A stretch of 6,945 nucleotides of DNA, taken from the NCBI GenBank assembly GCA_021795095.1, contig JAJYPU010000098.1, positions 1 through 6,945 of the forward strand, written 5' to 3'. The stretch comes from Actinomycetes bacterium (lineage in GTDB: Bacteria > Actinomycetota > Acidimicrobiia > Acidimicrobiales > RAAP-2). Numbering within the stretch: the stretch's first letter is position 1; every line of letters begins with the position of its first letter. This document shows positions 1-5,180 of the stretch, piece by piece. The notes below the pieces were generated by a model. That model was given only the letters and a program-made list of their open reading frames with translations, had not been told where the DNA came from and did not search any database. Both the position numbers and the translations under genes were made by a program.

Positions 1-70
1 CGATCTCTCCGCCTTTGGGGACAGATCGACCACTTCCACAACCGCTGCTCGCCAGGGCGTCCCCTTGTTG

Positions 71-76
71 TAGTAT
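71..76 (+). promoter_or_regulatory. Probable -10 box of the sulfur operon
   Basis: TAGTAT lies about 28 bases before the preferred GTG start at 104. A start of transcription near 82-84 would give a leader of about 20 bases that contains the GGAG at 95-98. No convincing -35 hexamer is visible 16-18 bases upstream, so this is a call by position and AT-richness only. Confidence 0.4.
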
Positions 77-94
77 TCAATTAATCACTTGAAT
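75..94. promoter_or_regulatory. Palindromic operator candidate for the ArsR-rhodanese regulator
   Basis: A perfect 6-bp inverted repeat, ATTCAA-N8-TTGAAT, overlaps the probable -10 box and transcription start. AT-rich dyads in the promoter of their own gene are the usual target of ArsR/SmtB-family repressors, so autoregulation is inferred. The right arm overlaps the upstream TTG at 89, which argues that translation starts further down, at GTG 101 or 104. Confidence 0.55.
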
Positions 95-103
95 GGAGCG
101 GTG

Positions 104-826
104 GTGCAGCCTCGGGAGTTCAAAGACGCCATCTTCGAACAGTTGGCGAACGTCGCGGGCGCTTTCGCGAGCCCCAAACGCATCGAGATCATCGAGCTGC
201 TCTCGCAAGGCGAGCGGAGCGTCGAATCGATCGCCGCTGCGACCGCCATGACGGTCGCGAACACCTCGCGCCACCTCGGCATCCTTCGCACCCACGGCAT
301 GGTCCTCGCACGACGCGACGGCACCTACGTCATCTACCGGATCGCCGATGAGTCGGTGATTCTGGGCTACCGCCATCTGCGAGCTCTCGCCGAGTCCCGC
401 ATCGCTGAGATCCGCCAGCTGGCATCCGCCTTCTTCGGCGAGGTCGACGGCGCTGAGCCGGTCGAACTCGACGAGCTGCTCGCGCGCGCCCAGTGCGGTG
501 ATGTCGTCATCGTCGACGTCCGGCCCCGGCTCGAGTACGACGCGGGACACCTCGACGGGGCCCTCAGCGTCCCATTAGAGGAGATGGCAAACCACCTCGA
601 CCGCTTCGCCGACACCACCGTGGTCGCCTACTGTCGTGGTCCCTACTGCGTGCTCTCGGCCCTCGCCGTCGCCCAGTTGCGCGGAGCCGGCATCACGGCC
701 AGTCGCCTCGCCGATGGGCCAGTGGAATGGAGCGCCGCAGGGATCGAGCTCGCCCGGTCGCCCATGCTTAAAGCGCCCCACCACCCGGCCACCCGCGCAC
801 GAGCGTCGGAAGCGACACGGTCATGA
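104..826 (+). CDS. ArsR-family repressor fused to a rhodanese domain
   Basis: Probable sulfur-responsive transcriptional repressor in the cytosol. Counting from the most upstream possible start (TTG 89, 245 residues), residues about 10-90 form a winged helix-turn-helix (recognition region around TVANTSRHLGILRTHGMV, wing ARRDGTYVIYRI). Residues about 125-225 form a rhodanese domain with VDVRPRLEYDAGHLDGA and the active-site loop CRGPYC (Cys182, Cys187). GTG at 104 is preferred because GGAG at 95-98 sits five bases before it and the TTG lies inside the operator palindrome; GTG 101 is also possible. The HTH half contains no cysteine, so it lacks the cysteine metal site of classical ArsR proteins and the cysteine pair of SqrR/BigR sensors; the rhodanese cysteines are the natural sensor candidates (inference). 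The stop overlaps the next ORF by ATGA. The domain call is firm; the ligand is not known. Confidence 0.92.
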   Translation: MQPREFKDAIFEQLANVAGAFASPKRIEIIELLSQGERSVESIAAATAMTVANTSRHLGILRTHGMVLARRDGTYVIYRIADESVILGYRHLRALAESRIAEIRQLASAFFGEVDGAEPVELDELLARAQCGDVVIVDVRPRLEYDAGHLDGALSVPLEEMANHLDRFADTTVVAYCRGPYCVLSALAVAQLRGAGITASRLADGPVEWSAAGIELARSPMLKAPHHPATRARASEATRS

Positions 827-978
827 CGGCACCGACGAACTCAACCAGTCCGAGCGTCAGGCACCAGCAACCACGAACGATGCAGCGACGCGATGCTCGG
901 CTGTTCCTGCAAGGCTCAGCCGTCTTCGTTCGTCGAACCCATCTCCCATCCGCCATGGCGGTGAAAGGTCTCTCATGA
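823..978 (+). CDS. 51-codon small ORF coupled by ATGA at both ends
   Basis: An ORF of 51 codons starts at the ATG overlapping the regulator's stop (ATGA, 823-826) and ends with a TGA overlapping the oxidoreductase start (ATGA, 975-978). It fills the whole gap between the two genes. The product would be basic, rich in Arg and Ser/Thr, with no recognisable domain, signal peptide or cysteine. About 63% of third codon positions are G or C, lower than I would expect for its neighbours, which weakens the coding case. No strong ribosome binding site precedes it, so translation would depend on coupling to the upstream gene. It may be a real small protein, a coupling leader, or the remnant of a decayed gene; no homologue is recognised. 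Confidence 0.4.
   Translation: MTAPTNSTSPSVRHQQPRTMQRRDARLFLQGSAVFVRRTHLPSAMAVKGLS
963..968 (+). promoter_or_regulatory. Ribosome binding site deciding the oxidoreductase start
   Basis: GAAAGG lies six bases before ATG 975, inside the end of the 51-codon ORF. It selects this start over any in-frame codon in the long upstream extension. Confidence 0.6.
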
Positions 979-2135
979 CGAGCACGGCCAAGCCCCAGAC
1001 CATCGTCGTGCTCGGCGGCGGCGTCGGTGGCGTCGCCACCGCGAACCGACTGCGTCGCCGACTCGACCGGCGCCATCGGGTGATCCTGATCAACCGCGAA
1101 CCGAACTTCACCTTCGCCGCATCCTTCTTATGGGTGATGTCGGGCGCGCGAACACCCGCACAGGTGACCCGACCACTGCGCTCACTCGAACGTCGCGGCA
1201 TCGAGGTCGTCATCGCGGAAGTGGAGTCCATCGATCCGAGCACCCGAACGGTCGTCGCCGGTGGTAGCACGTACGACGCGGACCACCTCGTTATCGCGCT
1301 GGGCGCCGACTACGCCACCGGAACCGTCGCAGGCCTCGAAGACCACGGTTACACCTACGCGACCCTGGCGGGTGCGACACGACTCCACCAACGCCTCGAG
1401 ACTGAGACCGCCGGTCGCGTCCTCGTCGTGACCGCGTCCCCGCTCTACCGGTGCCCGGCCGCGCCGTATGAGTCGGCGTTGCTCATCGACGAAACACTCC
1501 ACCGGCGAGGGGTGCGCGGCGGGGTAGGAATCACCCTGCACAGCGCCGAACCGGCACCGATGGGTGTCGCCGGTCCTACCGTTTCAGCCGCAGTCACCGC
1601 ACTGCTCGCCCAGCGTGACATCGACTACCACCCCGGCCACCAGATCACCACGGTCGAGCCCGACCACGCCAACTTCGCCGACGGGGCGAGCGAGCCATTC
1701 GACCTGCTCGTCTACATGCCGGCGATCCAACCGCCACGCGTCCTCGCCGACTCGACACTCGTCGGTACGTCGGGCTGGATCGAGACCGAGCGAAGCACGC
1801 TCGAGACCACCTTTCCCAACGTCTACGCCATCGGCGACAACGTCCACCTGCCCCTCAGTATCGGCAAACCACTCCCGCGCGCGGGCGTCTTCGCCCACGC
1901 CGAGGCACTCGTCGTCGCCGACAACATCGCCTCGCGCATCGAGGGTCGACCACCCAGCGCCCGCTTCGACGGCCACGGCGGCTGTTTCATCGAGTCGGGC
2001 TTTTCCAAGGCCGGCTACGGATCGGGCGACTTCTTCGCCGAGCCCGCGCCGGCGGTCACGGTCACGGCACCGTCGCGCACCCGACACTGGGGCAAGGTCG
2101 CCTTCGAACAGACCGTGCTTCGCCGGTGGCTATGA
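975..2135 (+). CDS. Sulfide:quinone oxidoreductase-like FAD flavoprotein
   Basis: A 386-residue pyridine-nucleotide-disulfide-type flavoprotein, most like sulfide:quinone oxidoreductases and flavocytochrome c sulfide dehydrogenase subunits. These oxidise sulfide to zero-valent sulfur or polysulfide and pass electrons via FAD to quinone at the membrane. Visible: an N-terminal FAD Rossmann motif GGGVGG (residues 14-19), the segment YRCPAAPYE with Cys160, the second FAD-binding motif VYAIGDN (about 283-289), and Cys337 in GGCFIESG. Cys160 and Cys337 sit where the redox-active cysteine pair of SQRs is expected. No membrane-spanning segment is seen; the Trp/Arg-rich C-terminus could be a peripheral anchor. 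ATG 975 is chosen because GAAAGG (963-968) lies six bases upstream and the Rossmann fold starts just after; the open frame runs back to 636 but that part overlaps the regulator. The exact SQR subtype and electron acceptor are uncertain. Confidence 0.85.
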   Translation: MTSTAKPQTIVVLGGGVGGVATANRLRRRLDRRHRVILINREPNFTFAASFLWVMSGARTPAQVTRPLRSLERRGIEVVIAEVESIDPSTRTVVAGGSTYDADHLVIALGADYATGTVAGLEDHGYTYATLAGATRLHQRLETETAGRVLVVTASPLYRCPAAPYESALLIDETLHRRGVRGGVGITLHSAEPAPMGVAGPTVSAAVTALLAQRDIDYHPGHQITTVEPDHANFADGASEPFDLLVYMPAIQPPRVLADSTLVGTSGWIETERSTLETTFPNVYAIGDNVHLPLSIGKPLPRAGVFAHAEALVVADNIASRIEGRPPSARFDGHGGCFIESGFSKAGYGSGDFFAEPAPAVTVTAPSRTRHWGKVAFEQTVLRRWL

Positions 2136-3280
2136 CCGAGAACTCCATCTACCTCGACCACAACGCCACCACACCGCTCGACCCGGCGGTGCTCGAGGCG
2201 ATGTTGCCGTACTTACGCGAGGCGTTCGGCAACCCGTCGAGCGACCATGCGCTCGGTCGCCGCGCTCACAGTGCGCTCGAGGACGCTCGCGACGCCGTCG
2301 CCACCCTCATCGGCGCGAACGTCGACGAGATCATCTTCACCTCCGGTGGCACCGAGTCCACTAACCTCGCCATCCGCGGCGTCGCCGCGACCGCAGCGAC
2401 GCCGCGGCGACGGATTGTCACCTCGTCGGTCGAACACCCCGCCACCGCAATGACCTGCGACGCGCTCGCGGCCCAGGGCTGGACCGTCACGCAAGTGCCG
2501 GTGACCACCGAAGGCGTCCTCGACGTCGGTGCCGCGGAACGCGCCTTGGGTGCCGACGTGGCACTGGTGACGGTGCTGCTCGCCCAGAACGAGACCGGTG
2601 CCGTCATGCCCGTGGCCGACGTGTCACACGCGGCGCGGGCCCACGGGGTCCTCGTGCACAGTGACGCCGCCCAGGCCATCGGCAAGATCGACGTCGACGT
2701 CAATGAGCTCGGCGTGGACTTGCTATCGATCGCCGGTCACAAGTTCTACGCGCCCAAGGGTGTCGGGGCGCTCTACGTTCGCTCAGGCGTGCGACTCGCC
2801 CCACTCGCCTACGGCGGTGGCCAGGAACGCGGGCTGCGTCCGGGCACCGAGAATGTGGCGAGCATCGTCGGGCTCGGTGTCGCGGCCCGCCTCGCGGGGC
2901 AGCGTCGCTCGAGTGAGGCCACCCGACTGGCTGCGCTGCGCGACGACCTCTGGCGCACACTGGCGCAACGGATTCCAACGCTCGTGCGCCACACACCGAT
3001 GCACGCGAACCTGCCCAATACGCTCAGTGTCTCCTTTCCCGGCGTGCGCGGCAAGGACCTCCTCGCGGGTGCGACCGGGATCATCGCCTCGACCGGGTCC
3101 GCCTGTCACGCGGGAATCGACGCACCCGCCGCGACCCTGCTCGCGATGGGCGTCGAGCCAGACCTCGCCATGGGGGCGATTCGGATCTCTCTCGGCCACG
3201 GCAACGACGACTCAGACGTGGCAACAGCGGCCGATGTCTTGTCCCGTGCGTACACCAACCTCCTCCACACCGGATCGTGA
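2132..3280 (+). CDS. Cysteine desulfurase, NifS/IscS-type (class V aminotransferase)
   Basis: A 382-residue PLP enzyme that removes sulfur from cysteine to give alanine and an enzyme-bound persulfide for Fe-S clusters or other sulfur acceptors. Visible motifs: IYLDHNATTPL at the N-terminus, SGGTESTNLAI (about 71-81), the EHPA histidine (His102), HSDAAQAIGK (176-185), the PLP lysine in SIAGHKFYAPKG (Lys204), RPGTEN (236-241) and the catalytic-loop cysteine in STGSACHAG (Cys325). All key residues are present and the length suits the family. ATG 2132 overlaps the oxidoreductase stop (ATGA), so it is preferred over GTG 2126. It is the last gene of the operon. The SACHAG loop also resembles selenocysteine lyases, so selenocysteine as substrate cannot be excluded. 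The context suggests service to sulfur or persulfide metabolism rather than the housekeeping ISC/SUF system, since no scaffold gene is adjacent. Confidence 0.92.
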   Translation: MTENSIYLDHNATTPLDPAVLEAMLPYLREAFGNPSSDHALGRRAHSALEDARDAVATLIGANVDEIIFTSGGTESTNLAIRGVAATAATPRRRIVTSSVEHPATAMTCDALAAQGWTVTQVPVTTEGVLDVGAAERALGADVALVTVLLAQNETGAVMPVADVSHAARAHGVLVHSDAAQAIGKIDVDVNELGVDLLSIAGHKFYAPKGVGALYVRSGVRLAPLAYGGGQERGLRPGTENVASIVGLGVAARLAGQRRSSEATRLAALRDDLWRTLAQRIPTLVRHTPMHANLPNTLSVSFPGVRGKDLLAGATGIIASTGSACHAGIDAPAATLLAMGVEPDLAMGAIRISLGHGNDDSDVATAADVLSRAYTNLLHTGS

Positions 3281-3375
3281 CATCAGAACGCGAGCCGTCA
3301 GCGCTACGAGATCACTGATTGCCTTCATGGAGAGGTCACGTCGGGTGTTTCGTGGCGATCGCGAGTGAACGCTGC
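3281..3375. other. Intergenic remnant between the operon and the mobile element
   Basis: No ORF, promoter or convincing terminator hairpin was found in these 95 bases. They end in the left copy of the 8-bp target duplication. Together with 5046-5180 they probably formed one continuous gap before the element inserted. Confidence 0.4.
3368..3375 (+). repeat. Target-site duplication, left copy (AACGCTGC)
   Basis: AACGCTGC here is repeated in the same orientation at 5046-5053, each copy abutting the outer end of an inverted repeat. This is the expected footprint of transposition with an 8-bp staggered cut. Confidence 0.65.
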
Positions 3376-3510
3376 AGGGTGCGGCGTTTGGAGGAGGTTC
3401 TGGTGTTTTTAGCGGCATCGACGGGGGATTCACGTCATATGTGAGGCGTGTCTACCGTGATGCTCCGATCACACTGATTCTGATACCGGGCGGGCAACGC
3501 CGTCTAACCC
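3376..3510 (+). repeat. Left terminal inverted repeat
   Basis: Its reverse complement matches 4913-5045. The inner block 3448-3510 is nearly identical to its partner (three substitutions and one single-base indel over about 64 positions, with the first 37 positions identical). The outer block 3376-3447 is more diverged, with small indels, but keeps shared stretches such as ATTCACGTCAT, GTGTTTTTA and CGGCGTTTG in order. No open reading frame is conserved between the two copies. Confidence 0.8.
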
Positions 3511-3573
3511 GGCATCCACAAACTCCCACGGTTCATTAGACAATGGCGCATTCAAGCACCGCGTACGAGCAGA
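3511..3573. other. Spacer downstream of the nucleotidyltransferase-like gene
   Basis: These 63 bases lie between the inner edge of the left inverted repeat and the stop codon of the minus-strand gene. No hairpin followed by a T-run was found, so any terminator is not evident. Confidence 0.3.
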
Positions 3574-4185
3574 TCACTGTTCTTGATCGGGCAATCCCGT
3601 CTGCTCTAACAGATTGGTCAGGCGGCGGACATTGCGCCGCGAGCGCCGACCCGGCGGCGGCGCCTCGCGCACGGCCGCAAGAATGAAGCGTTGCTGGTGA
3701 GGCTCTAGTGGCGTGGACCCCGCCCGCTCGAGCAGCGTTGCTGGCTCGAGATGGCCAGACTGGAAGAGAGCACGAGCCCATGCGAAGTCTTTATCGCGAC
3801 CGGCAGCCAACTTCGCAACCGCTAGGTCGTGAATCTCGGGGTAGATTCCCGTCACGTCCCTCTGCCCACTGGACGTCGCTCTGTGAACTCGCCCTTCCCA
3901 GCCAGGGGGCAAGACCAGAAGTGCGCGACCGACCCCCTCCGCGTAGTAGCCGTACGTCTCATGGAAGAGGGTGTCTTCTCCGATCGCGCCGTTGATCTGG
4001 GTGGCCTTGAGGTCGTTCGGGTCATCAAGTGCCACCAGGTCTGCTTCGACTGACAGCGTGGCGAGTTTCGGCAACCCTTCGGGGAACTGGGCGAGAGCCG
4101 CTTGCGAACCCGCAACGATGACCTCGTCCTCGTTGATCACGTCACCCGCGGCGCGCACGATGTGATCGAGATCCTCACGTCTCAC
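3574..4185 (-). CDS. Nucleotidyltransferase-like protein (DUF6036 type), probable toxin
   Basis: A 203-residue protein resembling DUF6036-type nucleotidyltransferase-fold proteins that pair with XRE regulators in actinobacteria (family recognition from memory). Visible: VIVAGSQAAL with Gly26-Ser27, the nucleotide-binding turn of the fold, then SVEADLVAL with Glu47-x-Asp49 where a DxD metal pair is usual, then GAIGEDTLFHETYGYYAEGVGRALL and the conserved stretch IHDLAVAKLAAGRDKDFAWARAL (about 118-140). The C-terminal 30 residues are basic (GRRSRRNVRR). The start is GTG 4185, whose GTGA overlaps the stop of the upstream regulator, so the two are translationally coupled. By analogy with MenT/AbiEii-type enzymes it could modify RNA or protein with nucleotides, but no target can be read from the sequence. 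The Glu in place of the first Asp may reduce or alter catalysis. Confidence 0.72.
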   Translation of the reverse strand: MRREDLDHIVRAAGDVINEDEVIVAGSQAALAQFPEGLPKLATLSVEADLVALDDPNDLKATQINGAIGEDTLFHETYGYYAEGVGRALLVLPPGWEGRVHRATSSGQRDVTGIYPEIHDLAVAKLAAGRDKDFAWARALFQSGHLEPATLLERAGSTPLEPHQQRFILAAVREAPPPGRRSRRNVRRLTNLLEQTGLPDQEQ

Positions 4186-4787
4186 GGGCGGTTCTCTACC
4201 AGTTCACGCCCCGCACCAATCGCGACCGCAATCTCTTGGCGGACGTCGTCGAGCGATCTGCCGGCCTTTTCTGCGACTCGTACCCCGTCGGTACGCATGA
4301 TCACCGCAAGGCGCTCTTCGTCGCTGAGCACGCCAGCGAACGGAGACGCTTGGCGTAGATCTCGCGCCGCCTGGTCGGTTGACGTCATCACCCGTATCAG
4401 TCTGGCGACTGGTCCATCGATGAGGTCCTCCCACGCAGCGAGATAGGGCTCGGTGTTCGCGCCGGTATCCGCCGCACGCAGCACTTCCAGGTTGCGTCGC
4501 GCGCGCTCAAGCACACCCGCGGCGTTGTCTTCGATCTTGGCTGCAACAGCTCGGTGCATCTCGAGCGTGCGAATCTCGGGGGCCGTGAGGCGCGGGCGCA
4601 CCTCGACGATGAGGTCGCAGCCGGCGGCCGCGGCGATCCGCTCCAAGGTGGCGAATCCTGGGTCATGACGGCCCTTCGCGTAGTCGATGAGAGCCGAGTG
4701 CGTTGTACCAGCGCGACGGGCTAGCTCTCGCCCGGAGAGTCCACTCGTGCGCCGGAGACTGGTCAGGATCTCGTCGATGTTCTTCAT
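4182..4787 (-). CDS. XRE-family regulator, probable antitoxin
   Basis: A 201-residue protein with an XRE-type helix-turn-helix at residues about 5-56 (LTSLRRTSGLSGRELARRAG, then SALIDYAKGRHDPGFATLERIAAA). A mostly helical C-terminal region of about 130 residues includes YLAAWEDLIDGPVARL and the motif LRQASPFAGVLSDEER. It probably represses its own promoter and neutralises the downstream nucleotidyltransferase-like protein (inference from gene order and coupling). ATG 4787 is chosen because a TATACT -10 box (4799-4794 on the minus strand) ends seven bases before it, giving a leaderless start, and because the HTH begins immediately after. ATG 4805 would lie upstream of that -10, and the longer open frame to 5033 runs through the inverted repeat, so both are rejected. 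The stop overlaps the next gene's GTG by GTGA. Confidence 0.8.
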   Translation of the reverse strand: MKNIDEILTSLRRTSGLSGRELARRAGTTHSALIDYAKGRHDPGFATLERIAAAAGCDLIVEVRPRLTAPEIRTLEMHRAVAAKIEDNAAGVLERARRNLEVLRAADTGANTEPYLAAWEDLIDGPVARLIRVMTSTDQAARDLRQASPFAGVLSDEERLAVIMRTDGVRVAEKAGRSLDDVRQEIAVAIGAGRELVENRP

Positions 4788-4812
4788 AGTGGTAGTATAA
4801 CGCATACCACTA
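4787..4812 (-). promoter_or_regulatory. Promoter and operator of the XRE/nucleotidyltransferase pair
   Basis: An 8-bp inverted repeat TAGTGGTA-N10-TACCACTA encloses the minus-strand -10 box TATACT (4799-4794) and reaches the first base of the start codon at 4787. The -10 spacing predicts transcription starting at or next to the A of the ATG. A dyad over both -10 and start codon fits autorepression by the XRE protein. No clear -35 element is visible. Confidence 0.6.
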
Positions 4813-4912
4813 ACAGCGCCGTGACCGGGCGGTCGCGCACTCGGACTTGGCGCAAAGCCCCGAGAACAGACGGCCGTTCGAGCGAATTCGAGAGCCACCA
4901 CATGCAAGGGCA

Positions 4913-5045
4913 GGGTTAGACGGCGTTGCCCGCCCGGTATCAGAATCAGCGCGATCAGGGGCATCACGGTAGACACTTCACCAATGACGTGAATCTCCCG
5001 TCGATTGTCGTTAAAAACACGAGAGTGCACCAAACGCCGAACGAT
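4913..5045 (-). repeat. Right terminal inverted repeat
   Basis: Reverse-complement partner of 3376-3510. The inner block 4913-4976 is the well conserved part; the outer block 4977-5045 is diverged with one- and two-base indels. It lies upstream of the XRE promoter and ends directly at the right AACGCTGC duplication. The remaining bases 4813-4912 between the promoter and this repeat show no further feature. Confidence 0.8.
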
Positions 5046-5053
5046 AACGCTGC
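5046..5053 (+). repeat. Target-site duplication, right copy (AACGCTGC)
   Basis: Same-orientation copy of 3368-3375, directly adjoining the outer end of the right inverted repeat. Confidence 0.65.
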
Positions 5054-5067
5054 GTCAAAGACCGTCG

Positions 5068-5103
5068 GTTGGTTCAGCGTGGCACCGAGTCACGGTGACC
5101 AAC
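5068..5103. repeat. Imperfect inverted repeat (hairpin) upstream of hipB
   Basis: GTTGGTTCAGCGTG (5068-5081) pairs with CACGGTGACCAAC (5091-5103) with one bulged base and one mismatch around a 9-base loop. No T-run follows, so it is not a classic intrinsic terminator. It could be a protein-binding site, a remnant of an older terminator, or chance. Confidence 0.35.
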
Positions 5104-5135
5104 GCGACGAAGTCACAACAGTCAGGTAGCGAGAT

Positions 5136-5175
5136 CGTTATAATATCGTTTAGCCACTTAAGCGATATTATACCG
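5136..5175 (+). promoter_or_regulatory. hipBA promoter with two 13-bp palindromic operators
   Basis: Two sites fit the palindrome CGNTATNATANCG: 5136-5148 and 5163-5175, with centres 27 bp apart. Together they also form a larger dyad with perfect 10-bp arms (5139-5148 and 5163-5172). A consensus -10 box TATAAT (5139-5144) lies in the first site and TATTAT (5166-5171) in the second; the latter could give a near-leaderless transcript at GTG 5181. HipB proteins typically bind paired palindromes in their own promoter, with HipA as co-repressor, so HipB autoregulation is inferred. The sequence differs from the E. coli HipB site TATCC-N8-GGATA. Confidence 0.7.
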
Positions 5176-5180
5176 ACACT

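Larger units (their letters stand above)
3376..5045. mobile_element. Transposase-less inverted-repeat element carrying a toxin-antitoxin pair
   Basis: A 1,670-bp segment bounded by inverted repeats of about 135 bp (3376-3510 and 4913-5045) and flanked by identical 8-bp direct repeats AACGCTGC. The outermost 16 bases match at 13 positions when one end is reverse-complemented (AGGGTGCGGCGTTTGG against ATCGTTCGGCGTTTGG). Between the repeats lie only two minus-strand genes, an XRE regulator and a nucleotidyltransferase-like protein. No transposase or recombinase and no remnant of one is visible, so movement would need a transposase acting in trans. Eight-base duplications occur in several IS families (for example IS256, ISL3, IS6, IS1595); I do not recognise the ends. 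An alternative is two short MITE copies in inverted orientation moving as a composite. Confidence 0.65.

Noticed and set aside
17..64. GGGGAC/GTCCCC inverted repeat upstream of the operon
   Set aside because: Arms of six bases separated by 36 bases are easily expected by chance in GC-rich sequence.
636..974. Long in-frame N-terminal extension of the oxidoreductase
   Set aside because: It overlaps the rhodanese coding sequence, has low-complexity Ser/Pro/Arg composition, and a good ribosome binding site plus the Rossmann motif place the start at 975.
1564..2364. Plus-strand 266-codon open frame across the oxidoreductase/desulfurase junction
   Set aside because: Composition is Ser/Pro/Thr/Arg-rich typical of a shifted frame in GC-rich DNA, and it overlaps two well-supported genes.
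3486..3512. GC-rich hairpin in the left inverted repeat as a shared terminator
   Set aside because: The stem is interrupted, is not fully preserved in the right copy, and no T-run follows on either strand.
4788..5033. N-terminal extension of the XRE gene through the right inverted repeat
   Set aside because: It crosses the -10 box, the operator dyad and the repeat, and the corresponding frame in the left repeat copy has stops, so it is not conserved coding sequence.
5089..5099. Short palindrome GTCAC-G-GTGAC as a separate regulator site
   Set aside because: It overlaps the arm and loop of the larger imperfect hairpin and has no promoter placement or second copy to support it.
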